A stretch of 13,953 nt of DNA from Caryophanales bacterium UBA1231 (lineage in GTDB: Bacteria; Bacillota_I; Bacilli_A; ML615J-28; CAG-313). Shown here piece by piece: positions 1 to 7,402 of this stretch. The translations under genes were made by a program, and so were the position numbers. Numbering within the stretch: position 1 is the stretch's first letter; each line of letters opens with the position of its first letter. The stretch is taken from positions 28,150 through 42,102 of the forward strand of contig DBWT01000050.1 in assembly GCA_002309035.1 (NCBI GenBank), read 5' to 3'. The notes beneath the pieces were generated by a model. That model ran no database searches. It worked only from the letters and a program-made list of their open reading frames with translations, and was not told where the DNA came from.

Positions 1-365
1 TTTAAAACAATATTTAAATCTTCTTTATTTGTTGTATAAGTTAAAGAATAATACATTCTTTTACTTTTATCGATTAAAGGCATTAAACCTAAATCTTCAT
101 ATAGATAATAATCAATATCCACTTCATGATTGATGTAATCTAACATTTCATTTACTTTCTTTAGTTCTTGATCTGAAAAGATATTAGTACAATCAATCAT
201 GACTATTTTATTTTGACTCTTTATCTTTTTAGCTAAAGCGATAGCTTCATCAAGTGTAAACTTTAAAAAAACATCGCTTGATAAATAGTCAACACCAATA
301 ATGAACCCATCAACATTGAGTTTTTGATTAATTAATTCTTTATGATTTAGCTCAACAATTAACAT
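1..365 (-). CDS. U32-family peptidase-like protein, TrhP1/YrrN-like (N-terminal part only)
   Basis: This is the first 121 codons of a gene that runs off the left end of the window. The protein begins MLIVELNHKELINQ and shows the alternating strands and helices of a U32 N-terminal barrel: a hydrophobic strand FIIGVDYL near residues 21-28, a helix DEAIALAKKI, a strand KIVMIDC, and a YYLYEDLGLMPL segment where U32 proteins usually have a (V/F)GDPG-like strand. Its ATG overlaps the trmR stop codon (ATGTTAA) and has an AGGAG site six bases upstream, so it is translationally coupled to trmR. In Bacillus subtilis the genes after trmR (yrrN, yrrO) encode U32 proteins TrhP1 and TrhP2, which make 5-hydroxyuridine at tRNA position 34; the same role is inferred here from order. 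The catalytic part is outside the window, and sequence similarity alone would be modest evidence. Confidence 0.7.
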   Translation of the reverse strand, partial: MLIVELNHKELINQKLNVDGFIIGVDYLSSDVFLKFTLDEAIALAKKIKSQNKIVMIDCTNIFSDQELKKVNEMLDYINHEVDIDYYLYEDLGLMPLIDKSKRMYYSLTYTTNKEDLNIVL

Positions 366-943
366 TTGATTCTCCTACTGATGGCAAGTCCATCACCATC
401 ATTTAAAAAAATAGTTTCATATTCTTTATTTTCTTTGAGCCATGTTACAAAAGTTTTGATTTTTTTAACTAAACTTCTAAGGTTTTTAGAGATATTTGGA
501 TCATTTTCATCAACACCATGAAACAAGATATTATCGACAACTACTATTCCATTATCCTTTAAGAATGGCGTATAACGCTCAAAAAACTTGATATTTTGGG
601 CTTTTGCCGCATCGATAAATAAAAGGTCGAATTCTTTAGAAAAGTTTGAAATATCAACTTCTAAAGCATCACCAAAAATGACATTGATTTTATCTTCCAT
701 ATTTAATGACTTAATATTTGCTTGTGCTTTTTCAAACATCGAAGGATTACGTTCAATTGTCGTAACTTTATCTGCTCCAGCTAAAACAAAAGATAATGCT
801 GAATAAGCAACAGCAGTACCAATTTCTAAAATGTTTTTGATGTTATTATCTTTTATTAAATTAACTATTATTTTTAATGAATCATCTTTAATGATAGGAA
901 CATCATTAAGAAGTGCTTCGTTTTTGATTTCCAAAATATCCAT
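359..943 (-). CDS. trmR: tRNA 5-hydroxyuridine(34) O-methyltransferase TrmR
   Basis: This is a 194-residue class I SAM-dependent O-methyltransferase of the YrrM/TrmR family, which methylates 5-hydroxyuridine at wobble position 34 to 5-methoxyuridine. Visible motifs are the SAM-binding loop LEIGTAVAYS (39-48), an acidic motif II end TTIERN (61-66), the metal/active-site strand FIDAAKAQ (109-116), DNILFHG (137-143) and the C-terminal GDGLAIS (183-189). An in-frame TTG (970) and ATG (961) lie further upstream, but they fall inside or right beside the -10 box. The ATG at 943 has a GGTGAT site at correct spacing and is the best start. The next gene, a U32 protein of the TrhP type, overlaps by seven bases, matching the B. 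subtilis yrrM-yrrN-yrrO order. Family assignment is firm; tRNA specificity rests on context and known homologs. Confidence 0.88.
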   Translation of the reverse strand: MDILEIKNEALLNDVPIIKDDSLKIIVNLIKDNNIKNILEIGTAVAYSALSFVLAGADKVTTIERNPSMFEKAQANIKSLNMEDKINVIFGDALEVDISNFSKEFDLLFIDAAKAQNIKFFERYTPFLKDNGIVVVDNILFHGVDENDPNISKNLRSLVKKIKTFVTWLKENKEYETIFLNDGDGLAISRRIKC

Positions 944-961
944 AAAATCACCATTTAACAT

Positions 962-990
962 ATTATACAATAAATTGCCTTTTTAAGCAA
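962..990 (-). promoter_or_regulatory. Sigma-A-type promoter of trmR
   Basis: Reading the minus strand, TTGCTT (990-985) and a perfect TATAAT (967-962) are separated by exactly 17 bases. Transcription would begin near 955, leaving a leader of about a dozen bases before the ATG at 943. This also argues against the upstream TTG and ATG starts. Confidence 0.75.
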
Positions 991-1007
991 ACTAATAGCC
1001 ATAAAGA

Positions 1008-1035
1008 AAGAGATCTAACAATAGTTAGATCCCTT
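1008..1035 (-). terminator. Intrinsic terminator of the XRE regulator gene
   Basis: On the minus strand the core stem GATCTAAC / GTTAGATC with loop TATT is extended by G-U, G-C and two A-U pairs to about 12 pairs. It is followed by the U-rich stretch CTTTCTTTAT. It begins five bases after the regulator's stop codon and separates that gene from trmR. Confidence 0.8.
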
Positions 1036-1040
1036 AGTCT

Positions 1041-2243
1041 TTAGTCTTGATGTGCCAAGAAACGTACTAATTCTTTATAACGTCCTAATTCAAATGTTAG
1101 TGAACTATATTCTTTTAAAATAATTTTAAATATCATATTGTTTTTGAAAACACCACTTATATCATTAATTGTCATTCTCATATAATTAAGTAAGTATGAA
1201 TGATTGAAGTTTTGGAATTTCATTACATAGTATCTAATAATATCTTTAAAATAACAATCATACTTTTCTTCTTTAACCATTTGAACATTCAAAAATTGAT
1301 AAAAATAATTAGGATTATTCAAGTGATCAACAACAATCGCATAAAGCAACAATAGTTTATTGTTCAATTTAACTTCTTGTAGATAATCGAATGCTTGTTG
1401 CCATTTTCGATAGTAAATCAAATAGTAAACAAAATAAAAATGATAAAGATCGAGATTTTTACCAGCTGATGATTTTAATAGTGTTAATCGTGCTAAAACA
1501 TCGTCATCATCAATTCTTAAAACTAACGATTGAAGTTGGTGTTTATAAAGAATTCTTCCGAACTTCAAGCTTAAAGGTAGTGCACTAAATTGTTGATAGG
1601 CATTATAAAAAGAACCTGCCTTATTAGTTAAGAAATAATAATCTAATAGTAAATCACCTACAGCAACCTTTAGTGTTTCATCATCGATTTTTAAGCTTAA
1701 TAATTCTTTAAGGCTATCATCTAATAATGAAAAAGATCCTCTTTCCAAGTAATACAATGTTCGCACATAACAAAAAAAGTGTTGTTCATTAACTGATAAA
1801 ACTTTATCAACTAAGCTTATTTTCTTTACAAGCATTTCTGCTTCGCTTAAATTTCGCTTAATTACGTTATAAAGAAATAAAAAGAGTTCATTTTCAACAT
1901 CACAATATTGACCACTAACAACTGTTTTCGCAACATAATCTTCTATGCCTGTTAGATCATTAGTTAAATAAGCAGTTAAAATATCATATGATATCGGTAT
2001 TAAGCGTGTTGAAACAACTTCATCATAGTCAATTTGTAATTTTTCAAATAGTAAATTATAATAGTAGTCATCTACGTCAACTTGACAATTCTCAATTTTA
2101 CTTAAGTAGCTTGTACTACAAATTCCATCAGACATTTCTTCCAATGTCAATCCCATCTCAAGTCGTTTTCTCCGCATGATTTGGGCAAGTTTTAATCTGT
2201 CGTTTTTTGATAAGTTAGCATATTTAGTTTCTAAGCTTTTCAT
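1041..2243 (-). CDS. XRE-family transcriptional regulator with long helical (TPR-like) C-terminal domain
   Basis: The 400-residue protein has an N-terminal XRE/Cro helix-turn-helix (about residues 18-76): RRKRLEMGLTLEEMSDGI supplies helices 1-2 and STSYLSKIENC the recognition helix. The remaining ~320 residues are rich in Leu, Tyr and Phe and are predicted helical, with repeated helix pairs but no clear TPR signature. This matches the general shape of the Rgg/PlcR/MutR (RRNPP) regulators, in which the helical domain senses a small peptide, but no cognate peptide gene is visible next to it, so peptide sensing is only a possibility. There is no signal peptide or membrane segment. The ATG at 2243 follows an AAGGAAGG site. 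The gene stands alone, with its own promoter and terminator. Its target is unknown; autoregulation through the inverted repeat at 2311-2335 is conceivable. Confidence 0.8.
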   Translation of the reverse strand: MKSLETKYANLSKNDRLKLAQIMRRKRLEMGLTLEEMSDGICSTSYLSKIENCQVDVDDYYYNLLFEKLQIDYDEVVSTRLIPISYDILTAYLTNDLTGIEDYVAKTVVSGQYCDVENELFLFLYNVIKRNLSEAEMLVKKISLVDKVLSVNEQHFFCYVRTLYYLERGSFSLLDDSLKELLSLKIDDETLKVAVGDLLLDYYFLTNKAGSFYNAYQQFSALPLSLKFGRILYKHQLQSLVLRIDDDDVLARLTLLKSSAGKNLDLYHFYFVYYLIYYRKWQQAFDYLQEVKLNNKLLLLYAIVVDHLNNPNYFYQFLNVQMVKEEKYDCYFKDIIRYYVMKFQNFNHSYLLNYMRMTINDISGVFKNNMIFKIILKEYSSLTFELGRYKELVRFLAHQD

Positions 2244-2279
2244 TTTAACCCTTCCTTTTGATAATTATTACTTGTTAAA

Positions 2280-2308
2280 ATTATAACATGCAAAATTTCA
2301 AAAGTAAA
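2280..2308 (-). promoter_or_regulatory. Extended -10 promoter of the XRE regulator gene
   Basis: On the minus strand TTTACT (2308-2303) lies 17 bases before TATAAT (2285-2280), which is preceded by TG in the extended -10 form TGTTATAAT. The start site would be near 2273, giving a leader of about 30 bases to the ATG at 2243. Confidence 0.7.
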
Positions 2309-2310
2309 GG

Positions 2311-2335
2311 TCGAAAAAAAGCAACTTTTAATCGA
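2311..2335. repeat. Interrupted inverted repeat upstream of the regulator promoter
   Basis: Eleven-base arms TCGAAAAAAAG and CTTTTAATCGA flank a three-base centre; nine of eleven positions pair, with two adjacent internal mismatches. The repeat sits just upstream of the -35 box of the XRE gene and 45 bases after the end of the metallopeptidase gene. It could be an operator, or a weak terminator whose U-tract is inside the stem. Neither role can be decided from sequence alone. Confidence 0.4.
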
Positions 2336-2380
2336 TTTTTTATTAAAAAAAGAATAAAAAAGATTGTTTTTTTCGAAAAA

Positions 2381-3082
2381 CTAGTTATATTCTGGACTGT
2401 ACTTATTGAGACGTTTTCTTAACTCTCTCTCATTAGGTACATAATGCATCAACGCTTGATGAAATTCAGGCGAATGATTTAAAAATTGAAAGTGACATAA
2501 TTCATGAAAAATGACAAAACTGATTAAATCTAAATCAACGTGAATCAAAGAACGATTTAGAATAATCTTGTTCTCTTTTGGTATACAGCATCCCCAACGA
2601 CTCTTATATTGCTTTATGTAAAGCACTGGATTAATTTCAAAAGGCGGTTCTAGTTTTGTTAATGCATTTTCAAAAAGAACTGTGAACACTTCTTCTGCAA
2701 ATCTTAACAAATAATTTTCAATTAATTTTTTAATGTGTGCAACTGAATTATCATTAGTATGGATATAAAGAATTTGGTAATCAAAATCAGCTTCAATTCC
2801 CTCGCTTTTATCAAAGGTAACTTGAAGGTGTAATGTTTTACCTAAAAGCAGGTATTCTTCTCCCGTAATATACTTACGTGGAGGATTATAATGGTTTAGA
2901 TAGGCTTTTTCAATCCAATAAAGATGTTGATCAACAAAGTTAATGACTTTATCCATCGATATAAACCGATGTTTTTTTATAACAATTGTTCCATCTTTTT
3001 TAACCGAAAGTATTATCTTATGTTGCTTAGTTTCCTTTATAATATAAGGAATACCTCTTTTATTTAAAGATTCTATTTTCAT
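2381..3082 (-). CDS. YgjP-like zinc metallopeptidase (M48-related)
   Basis: This 233-residue soluble protein belongs to the YgjP/DUF45 family of putative zinc-dependent hydrolases, which share the zincin fold of SprT and M48 peptidases. The zinc site is clear: HELCH at 193-197 supplies two His and the catalytic Glu, followed by FLNHSPEF with His203 as a further conserved residue. Upstream, KSRWGCCIPKENKIILN (160-176) is the family's second signature, and the N-terminal half (LSVKKDGTIVIKKHRFIS) is the usual beta-rich part. Length is normal for the family. The start codon overlaps the stop of the guanylate-kinase-like gene as ATGA, so the two are coupled. The physiological substrate of this family is not established. 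No clear terminator follows, though the next 70 bases are very AT-rich. Confidence 0.87.
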   Translation of the reverse strand: MKIESLNKRGIPYIIKETKQHKIILSVKKDGTIVIKKHRFISMDKVINFVDQHLYWIEKAYLNHYNPPRKYITGEEYLLLGKTLHLQVTFDKSEGIEADFDYQILYIHTNDNSVAHIKKLIENYLLRFAEEVFTVLFENALTKLEPPFEINPVLYIKQYKSRWGCCIPKENKIILNRSLIHVDLDLISFVIFHELCHFQFLNHSPEFHQALMHYVPNERELRKRLNKYSPEYN

Positions 3083-3609
3083 ATATAAGGTTTATATAAC
3101 TGATAAATATCATCAGTCATATCGTCAATCGACTTTTCATCACTATTGATTATCCAGTCAGCATTATTTTCAATCGACGCATTAAAAATTAGATCATCAT
3201 TTTCAATCCTCTTTTTAATTTGTTCTTCATCATCGCCTCTTTCAATCATTCTCGATAGTCGCGTATTAATAGGTGTTCTTAAGTAGCAAACTTTAACAAG
3301 GTTTGGTGCTTTTTCTTTGTACTTCATGACACCCGCAGGTTCAAGTATTACCACTTTATTTGAGGCTAAGTCTTCATATGCTGTTCCGTAATAATAATCG
3401 TTGTAACAAACATATTCTAAAAAGAAATTGTTTTTGATTTTTTCTTCGAATTCCTCTTTCGTAATAAAATGATAATCTTTATGGTTAATTTCATTTTTTC
3501 TCATTGATCGTGTTGTATAAGTAACAAGTTTTTCTAAATCATATTTACTTGTTAAAATCTTAACCGCTTCAGTTTTACCTGATGCACTTGGTCCAACTAA
3601 TATTAACAT
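3079..3609 (-). CDS. Guanylate-kinase-like P-loop NMP kinase
   Basis: The 176-residue protein has the guanylate kinase layout: P-loop GPSASGKT (6-13), TYTTRSMRKNE (31-41) for the GMP-binding region, DYHFITKEEFEE, and YYYGTAYEDL for the nucleotide-binding YGT motif. A lid-like segment IERGDDEEQIKKRIEND follows. It is about 25-30 residues shorter than typical housekeeping Gmk (about 205). The usual LEIDVQGA stretch is replaced by LEPAGVMKY, so the Asp-Gln pair of true Gmk is missing. It may be a paralog with altered substrate rather than the essential GMP kinase. The ATG is preceded by GGAGG at seven bases. It is the first gene of a two-gene unit with the YgjP-type peptidase. The kinase fold is clear; the exact substrate is uncertain. 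Confidence 0.75.
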   Translation of the reverse strand: MLILVGPSASGKTEAVKILTSKYDLEKLVTYTTRSMRKNEINHKDYHFITKEEFEEKIKNNFFLEYVCYNDYYYGTAYEDLASNKVVILEPAGVMKYKEKAPNLVKVCYLRTPINTRLSRMIERGDDEEQIKKRIENDDLIFNASIENNADWIINSDEKSIDDMTDDIYQLYKPYI

Positions 3610-3632
3610 GAATTATCCTCCACTTTGATTTT

Positions 3633-3641
3633 ATTATAGCA
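3633..3641 (-). promoter_or_regulatory. Extended -10 promoter of the kinase/metallopeptidase unit
   Basis: The minus strand reads TGCTATAAT, a perfect TATAAT with the TGn extension, about 24 bases before the start codon at 3609. No convincing -35 box lies 16-18 bases upstream, which is usual for extended -10 promoters. Confidence 0.65.
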
Positions 3642-3677
3642 TAATTTAAAGTTTTTCGACTCTTTTTTGTTAAGAAA

Positions 3678-3702
3678 AAGACCTAACAAGATGTTAGGTC
3701 TC
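3678..3702 (-). terminator. Intrinsic terminator after lon
   Basis: The minus strand forms a perfect nine-pair stem GACCTAACA / TGTTAGGTC with a three-base loop, extended by one A-U and one G-U pair. The run TTTTTCTT follows directly. It lies four bases past the lon stop codon and closes the tig-lon unit. Confidence 0.9.
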
Positions 3703-3705
3703 ATA

Positions 3706-6015
3706 TTATTCATTGATTATCGCATAATTTATGACTTCATCGATTTTCTTAACTGGGACAATCTTTAAAGTATCTTTAACAGAATCTGGTACTTCATCTA
3801 AATCTTTGATATTTTCAAATGGAATTAAGATTGTCTTTAAACCACCACGGCATGCGGCAATAGATTTTTCTCTTAATCCACCGATTGGAAGAACGCGTCC
3901 TCTTAAAGTAATTTCACCAGTCATACCTAAATCATGATGAACTTTACGATTAGATAGAGCTGAAACGATTGCTGTTGTGATTGTGACACCAGCTGATGGA
4001 CCATCTTTTGGAATAGCACCTTCAGGAACGTGAATGTGAATGTCATTCTTTTCAAATATTTCACTATCGATCTTGAATTTTTCAGCATTTGTTTTAACGT
4101 AACTTAAAGCTGCTTGTGCTGATTCTCTCATGACATCACCTAGTTGACCAGTTAAAACAAGATGACCACTACCTTTATAATATGTAACTTCAACTTCTAA
4201 AGTATCACCACCATATGCGGTATAAGCAAGGCCAGTAACAACACCAACTTGATCATTTTCATCAATTTGGTTGTCATGGAATTTTTCTTTACCAAGTAGT
4301 TCTTCTAAATCTTCTTTTTTGACTTCGACTTTGCTTACTTTTTCCATTAAAATTTTTTTGATGACTTTACGAATGATAGAACCAATGATTCTTTCCAGTT
4401 CTCTGACACCAGTTTCTCTTGTGTAGTTTCTAATAATACCAAAGATTGCATCATCGGATAAAACAAATTGTTGATCAGTCACACCATGTAATCCCATTTG
4501 TTTTGGAACTAGATATCTTTTAGCGATTTCAAACTTTTCAAATTCAGTATAGCTTGATAATTCAACAATTTCCATTCTATCTCTTAATGGCATTGGAATA
4601 TTACCAATATAGTTGGCTGTACAAATAAAGAATACTTGTGACAAATCGAAAGGTAATTCAACATAGTGATCGCTAAAGTAACGATTTTGTTCGGGGTCTA
4701 ATACTTCAAGAAGTGCTGAAGTTGGATCACCTTTATAATCTCGTGATAATTTATCGATTTCATCAAGTAAGAAAACAGGATTTCTTGTGCCAGCTTTAGA
4801 AATGGCTTGTAAAATACGGCCAGGAAGAGCTCCAATATAAGTACGGCGATGACCTCTTATTTCAGCTTCATCGCTAACGCCACCTAATGATTCTTTAACA
4901 AAAGTTTTGTTTAGAGCAGTAGCTATTGATTTTGCAAGTGAAGTCTTACCAACACCTGGAGGGCCAACTAAACATAAGATCGATTGAGGATTACGTTTAT
5001 TAAGAATCTTAACAGCTAGGTATTCCAAGATACGATCTTTAACTTTATCTAAACCATAATGATCTTTATCTAATTGTTCTTTAGCTTTATTGATATCTTC
5101 AGTATCAGTTGATTCTTTACTCCAAGGAAGGGAGATAATGAAATCAAGATATGTACGAATAATATTAGTTTCAGGTGATGCTGAATTAGAAGATTGATAT
5201 CTTTGTAATTCTTTTAATGCTACAGCTTCTGCTTCTTCAGGCATTTTGGCATCGACAATTTTCTTTCTTAATTCTTCAATATCTGATTCTTTTTTAACTT
5301 TATCACCTAATTCATCTTGAATGGCACGAATCTTTTCGCGAAGATAGTATTCTTTTTGAGATTGATTGATGTTAGCTTTAACATCATTTTCGATTTTTTC
5401 TTCGATTTCACTATAGAATTTTTGTAATTCAATATCTTCGATTAACATTTCAAGACGTTTATGAACAACAACTTCTTTAATGTATTCATATTTACGACTA
5501 TTATTAAGAACTAATAAGCTTGCAATACGATCAGAAAATTGAGCAGGATCTTTATCCTTTTCAACAAGTAATTTGTTCACAACATCCATATTGATAAAAC
5601 GAATGGAATTTAAAGATTCATAAACTTTTTTAACAACTAAGTCTAGTAGTGTACGATCTTTAACTTCATCGATTATATCAGCTAATGGTGATACTTTAAT
5701 AATAAGATTTGGTCTTGTTGTTTCAATCGTTTCGATTTTTGCACGACGATCAAATTTAACTTTGACTCTTCTTGTATTGCCTGGCATCTTCATTGTTAAA
5801 ATGTTTTGACCAAGAATACAATATTCTTCGTATTCTTCTGAACCTTTGACACCATTTTTAGGGAAAACAAAGGCACAATAATTATTGTATTGTTCGGCTA
5901 CTTTTAAGGCTTTTATCGACTCATCGTTAGTAATGTCTATCCGCATTTCTGATTCTGGAAATGGGACAAAATCTTCCATGACGACTGCCGGTAATTCTAA
6001 AATAGTATTTTCCAT
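3706..6015 (-). CDS. lon: ATP-dependent protease LonA
   Basis: This is a complete 769-residue LonA, the soluble hexameric ATP-dependent serine protease that removes misfolded and regulatory proteins. The N-terminal LAN substrate domain covers about residues 5-200. A coiled region follows with the family motif YLREKIRAIQDELG (224-237). The AAA+ module has Walker A GPPGVGKT (351-358), KESLGGVSDEAEIRGHRRTY in the pore-loop region, and Walker B VFLLDEIDK (414-422). The protease domain holds the catalytic dyad Ser674 in GPSAG and Lys717 in GGLREK, 43 residues apart as in E. coli Lon (S679/K722). The ATG is preceded by AAGGAGG. It lies 23 bases after tig with no terminator between, so the two should be co-transcribed. 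No membrane segment is present, which excludes LonB. Confidence 0.97.
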   Translation of the reverse strand: MENTILELPAVVMEDFVPFPESEMRIDITNDESIKALKVAEQYNNYCAFVFPKNGVKGSEEYEEYCILGQNILTMKMPGNTRRVKVKFDRRAKIETIETTRPNLIIKVSPLADIIDEVKDRTLLDLVVKKVYESLNSIRFINMDVVNKLLVEKDKDPAQFSDRIASLLVLNNSRKYEYIKEVVVHKRLEMLIEDIELQKFYSEIEEKIENDVKANINQSQKEYYLREKIRAIQDELGDKVKKESDIEELRKKIVDAKMPEEAEAVALKELQRYQSSNSASPETNIIRTYLDFIISLPWSKESTDTEDINKAKEQLDKDHYGLDKVKDRILEYLAVKILNKRNPQSILCLVGPPGVGKTSLAKSIATALNKTFVKESLGGVSDEAEIRGHRRTYIGALPGRILQAISKAGTRNPVFLLDEIDKLSRDYKGDPTSALLEVLDPEQNRYFSDHYVELPFDLSQVFFICTANYIGNIPMPLRDRMEIVELSSYTEFEKFEIAKRYLVPKQMGLHGVTDQQFVLSDDAIFGIIRNYTRETGVRELERIIGSIIRKVIKKILMEKVSKVEVKKEDLEELLGKEKFHDNQIDENDQVGVVTGLAYTAYGGDTLEVEVTYYKGSGHLVLTGQLGDVMRESAQAALSYVKTNAEKFKIDSEIFEKNDIHIHVPEGAIPKDGPSAGVTITTAIVSALSNRKVHHDLGMTGEITLRGRVLPIGGLREKSIAACRGGLKTILIPFENIKDLDEVPDSVKDTLKIVPVKKIDEVINYAIINE

Positions 6016-6038
6016 ATAGCCTCCTTTTTATTTATTTT

Positions 6039-7346
6039 TTATTCTTCAGTTTTAGCTTCTTTCTTTGCTTTCTTAACATTATTTGCTTTTAAGAATTCAA
6101 TTGCTTGTTGTCTTTGAAGATGGAATTCAATATCATTAGATGAAACATGTTCTTTCGCATGTTCAATTGTAATATTATTAGCTTCTGCAAGCTTTTTAAA
6201 TTCTTCTTCGATTTGTGCATCTAAAACTTTGAATTGTTCTTGTTTCATAACTTCTTCAACTAATAAATCTAATTTGATTTGATTAGCTGCTTGTGTTTTC
6301 ATTCTTTCTTCGAAGGCTTTTTCATCTAAGCCTTGGAATTGTAAGAACATTTCAAATGGAATGTTGTATTGTTTTGCTTGATCAACATATCTTTGTTTTA
6401 ATTCTTCAGCATAGCGATCAACCATAGCTTGTGGTAAATCGATTGGATTCTTTTTAATTAAAGCATCGAATAAATCATTTAAGAATGCATCTTCAGCTTC
6501 TTTTGTTTTTTGATCTTTTAGTTTATTGTTGACATATTTTTGATATGCATCAACTGTTTCCACATCTTTAATTTCAAGTTCTTTAACGAAATCATCATTT
6601 AAAGTAGGAACGACTTTTCTTTTTACTTCATGAACTTTAACTTTAAATGTTGCATCTTTTTCTGCTAATTCAGCATGGTAATTTTTAGGGAAAGTGACAT
6701 TAACATCTACTTGTGCACCTTCTTTTAATCCGATTAATTGGTCTTCAAAACCAGGAACAAAAGAACCACTACCAAGTACTAATTCATAGTTTTCTGCTTT
6801 ACCACCATCAAATGCTTTACCATCAACGAAACCTTCAAAATCGATAACAACTGTATCGCCATTTTCTGAAGCTTCTTCTTTAACTTCGAATTCAGCATGA
6901 TTTTGAAGTTCTTTATTGATTTCATCTTCAACTTCTTTCTTAGTTACACGTGTTGATTTCTTTTCAATGTTTAAATCTTTGTATTGAACTAATTCAATTT
7001 CAGGCATTACATATACTAAAGCTGTGAAAGTAAATCCTTTGTCATGTGCTAAAGATTTAAAGTCTAAATCGATTTGTGGATAATCAACTGCTTCAATTTT
7101 ATGCTCTTTAATGGCAGCTACATAAGCAACTTGGATTGCTTCATTTACAGCTTCTTCATAAAGTGGTTCATAACCAAAACGACTTACAAAAACATTCATT
7201 GGGATTTTACCAGGACGGAATCCATCAACTTTAACGTCTTTAGTGGCTTTTGGATATGCTTTAACAATTGCTTCATTAAAAGCTTCAGCTGAAACTTCAA
7301 TTGTTAACTTCACTTGATTTTTTGATAATTTTTCTAATTGACTCAT
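6039..7346 (-). CDS. tig: Trigger factor, ribosome-associated chaperone and peptidyl-prolyl isomerase
   Basis: The 435-residue protein is a full-length trigger factor, the first chaperone that nascent chains meet at the ribosome exit tunnel. The ribosome-binding loop GFRPGKIP (42-49) matches the GFRxGKxP signature and is followed by VFVSRFG. The FKBP-type isomerase domain spans about 162-245 (NGDTVVIDFEGFVDG, then GSFVPGFEDQLIGL). The helical chaperone arms occupy about 110-150 and 246-420, and a short charged tail ends the protein. The ATG has AAGGAGAT four bases upstream. It leads the tig-lon unit. In many Bacillota clpX stands between these two genes; here it is absent. Confidence 0.97.
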   Translation of the reverse strand: MSQLEKLSKNQVKLTIEVSAEAFNEAIVKAYPKATKDVKVDGFRPGKIPMNVFVSRFGYEPLYEEAVNEAIQVAYVAAIKEHKIEAVDYPQIDLDFKSLAHDKGFTFTALVYVMPEIELVQYKDLNIEKKSTRVTKKEVEDEINKELQNHAEFEVKEEASENGDTVVIDFEGFVDGKAFDGGKAENYELVLGSGSFVPGFEDQLIGLKEGAQVDVNVTFPKNYHAELAEKDATFKVKVHEVKRKVVPTLNDDFVKELEIKDVETVDAYQKYVNNKLKDQKTKEAEDAFLNDLFDALIKKNPIDLPQAMVDRYAEELKQRYVDQAKQYNIPFEMFLQFQGLDEKAFEERMKTQAANQIKLDLLVEEVMKQEQFKVLDAQIEEEFKKLAEANNITIEHAKEHVSSNDIEFHLQRQQAIEFLKANNVKKAKKEAKTEE

Positions 7347-7372
7347 AATAATCTCCTTTTTTATTCTTATAT

Positions 7373-7401
7373 ATTATACAACAATTAATTTGTTTTTGCA
7401 A
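7373..7401 (-). promoter_or_regulatory. Promoter of tig-lon
   Basis: On the minus strand TTGCAA (7401-7396) and TATAAT (7378-7373) are spaced by exactly 17 bases. The -35 box begins two bases after the stop codon of the YolD-like gene, so no terminator fits between the two units. I see no CIRCE or CtsR-type operator in the 56-base gap. Confidence 0.75.
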
Positions 7402-7402
7402 T

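Noticed and set aside
588..806. Plus-strand open frame inside trmR (similar plus-strand frames at 1391-1588, 1988-2179, 3731-3937, 7074-7292, 9669-9851)
   Set aside because: Each is antisense to a well-supported gene or a gene junction, without recognisable domains or ribosome-binding sites.
2369..2380. Palindrome TTTTTCGAAAAA just after the metallopeptidase stop codon
   Set aside because: It has no room for a loop and is made almost only of A-T pairs; expected by chance in such sequence and not a credible terminator.
1008..3702. Similar CTAAC/GTTAG stems at 1008-1035 and 3678-3702 as a dispersed repeat family
   Set aside because: Both are fully explained as intrinsic terminators just after stop codons; shared bases are few and the flanks differ.
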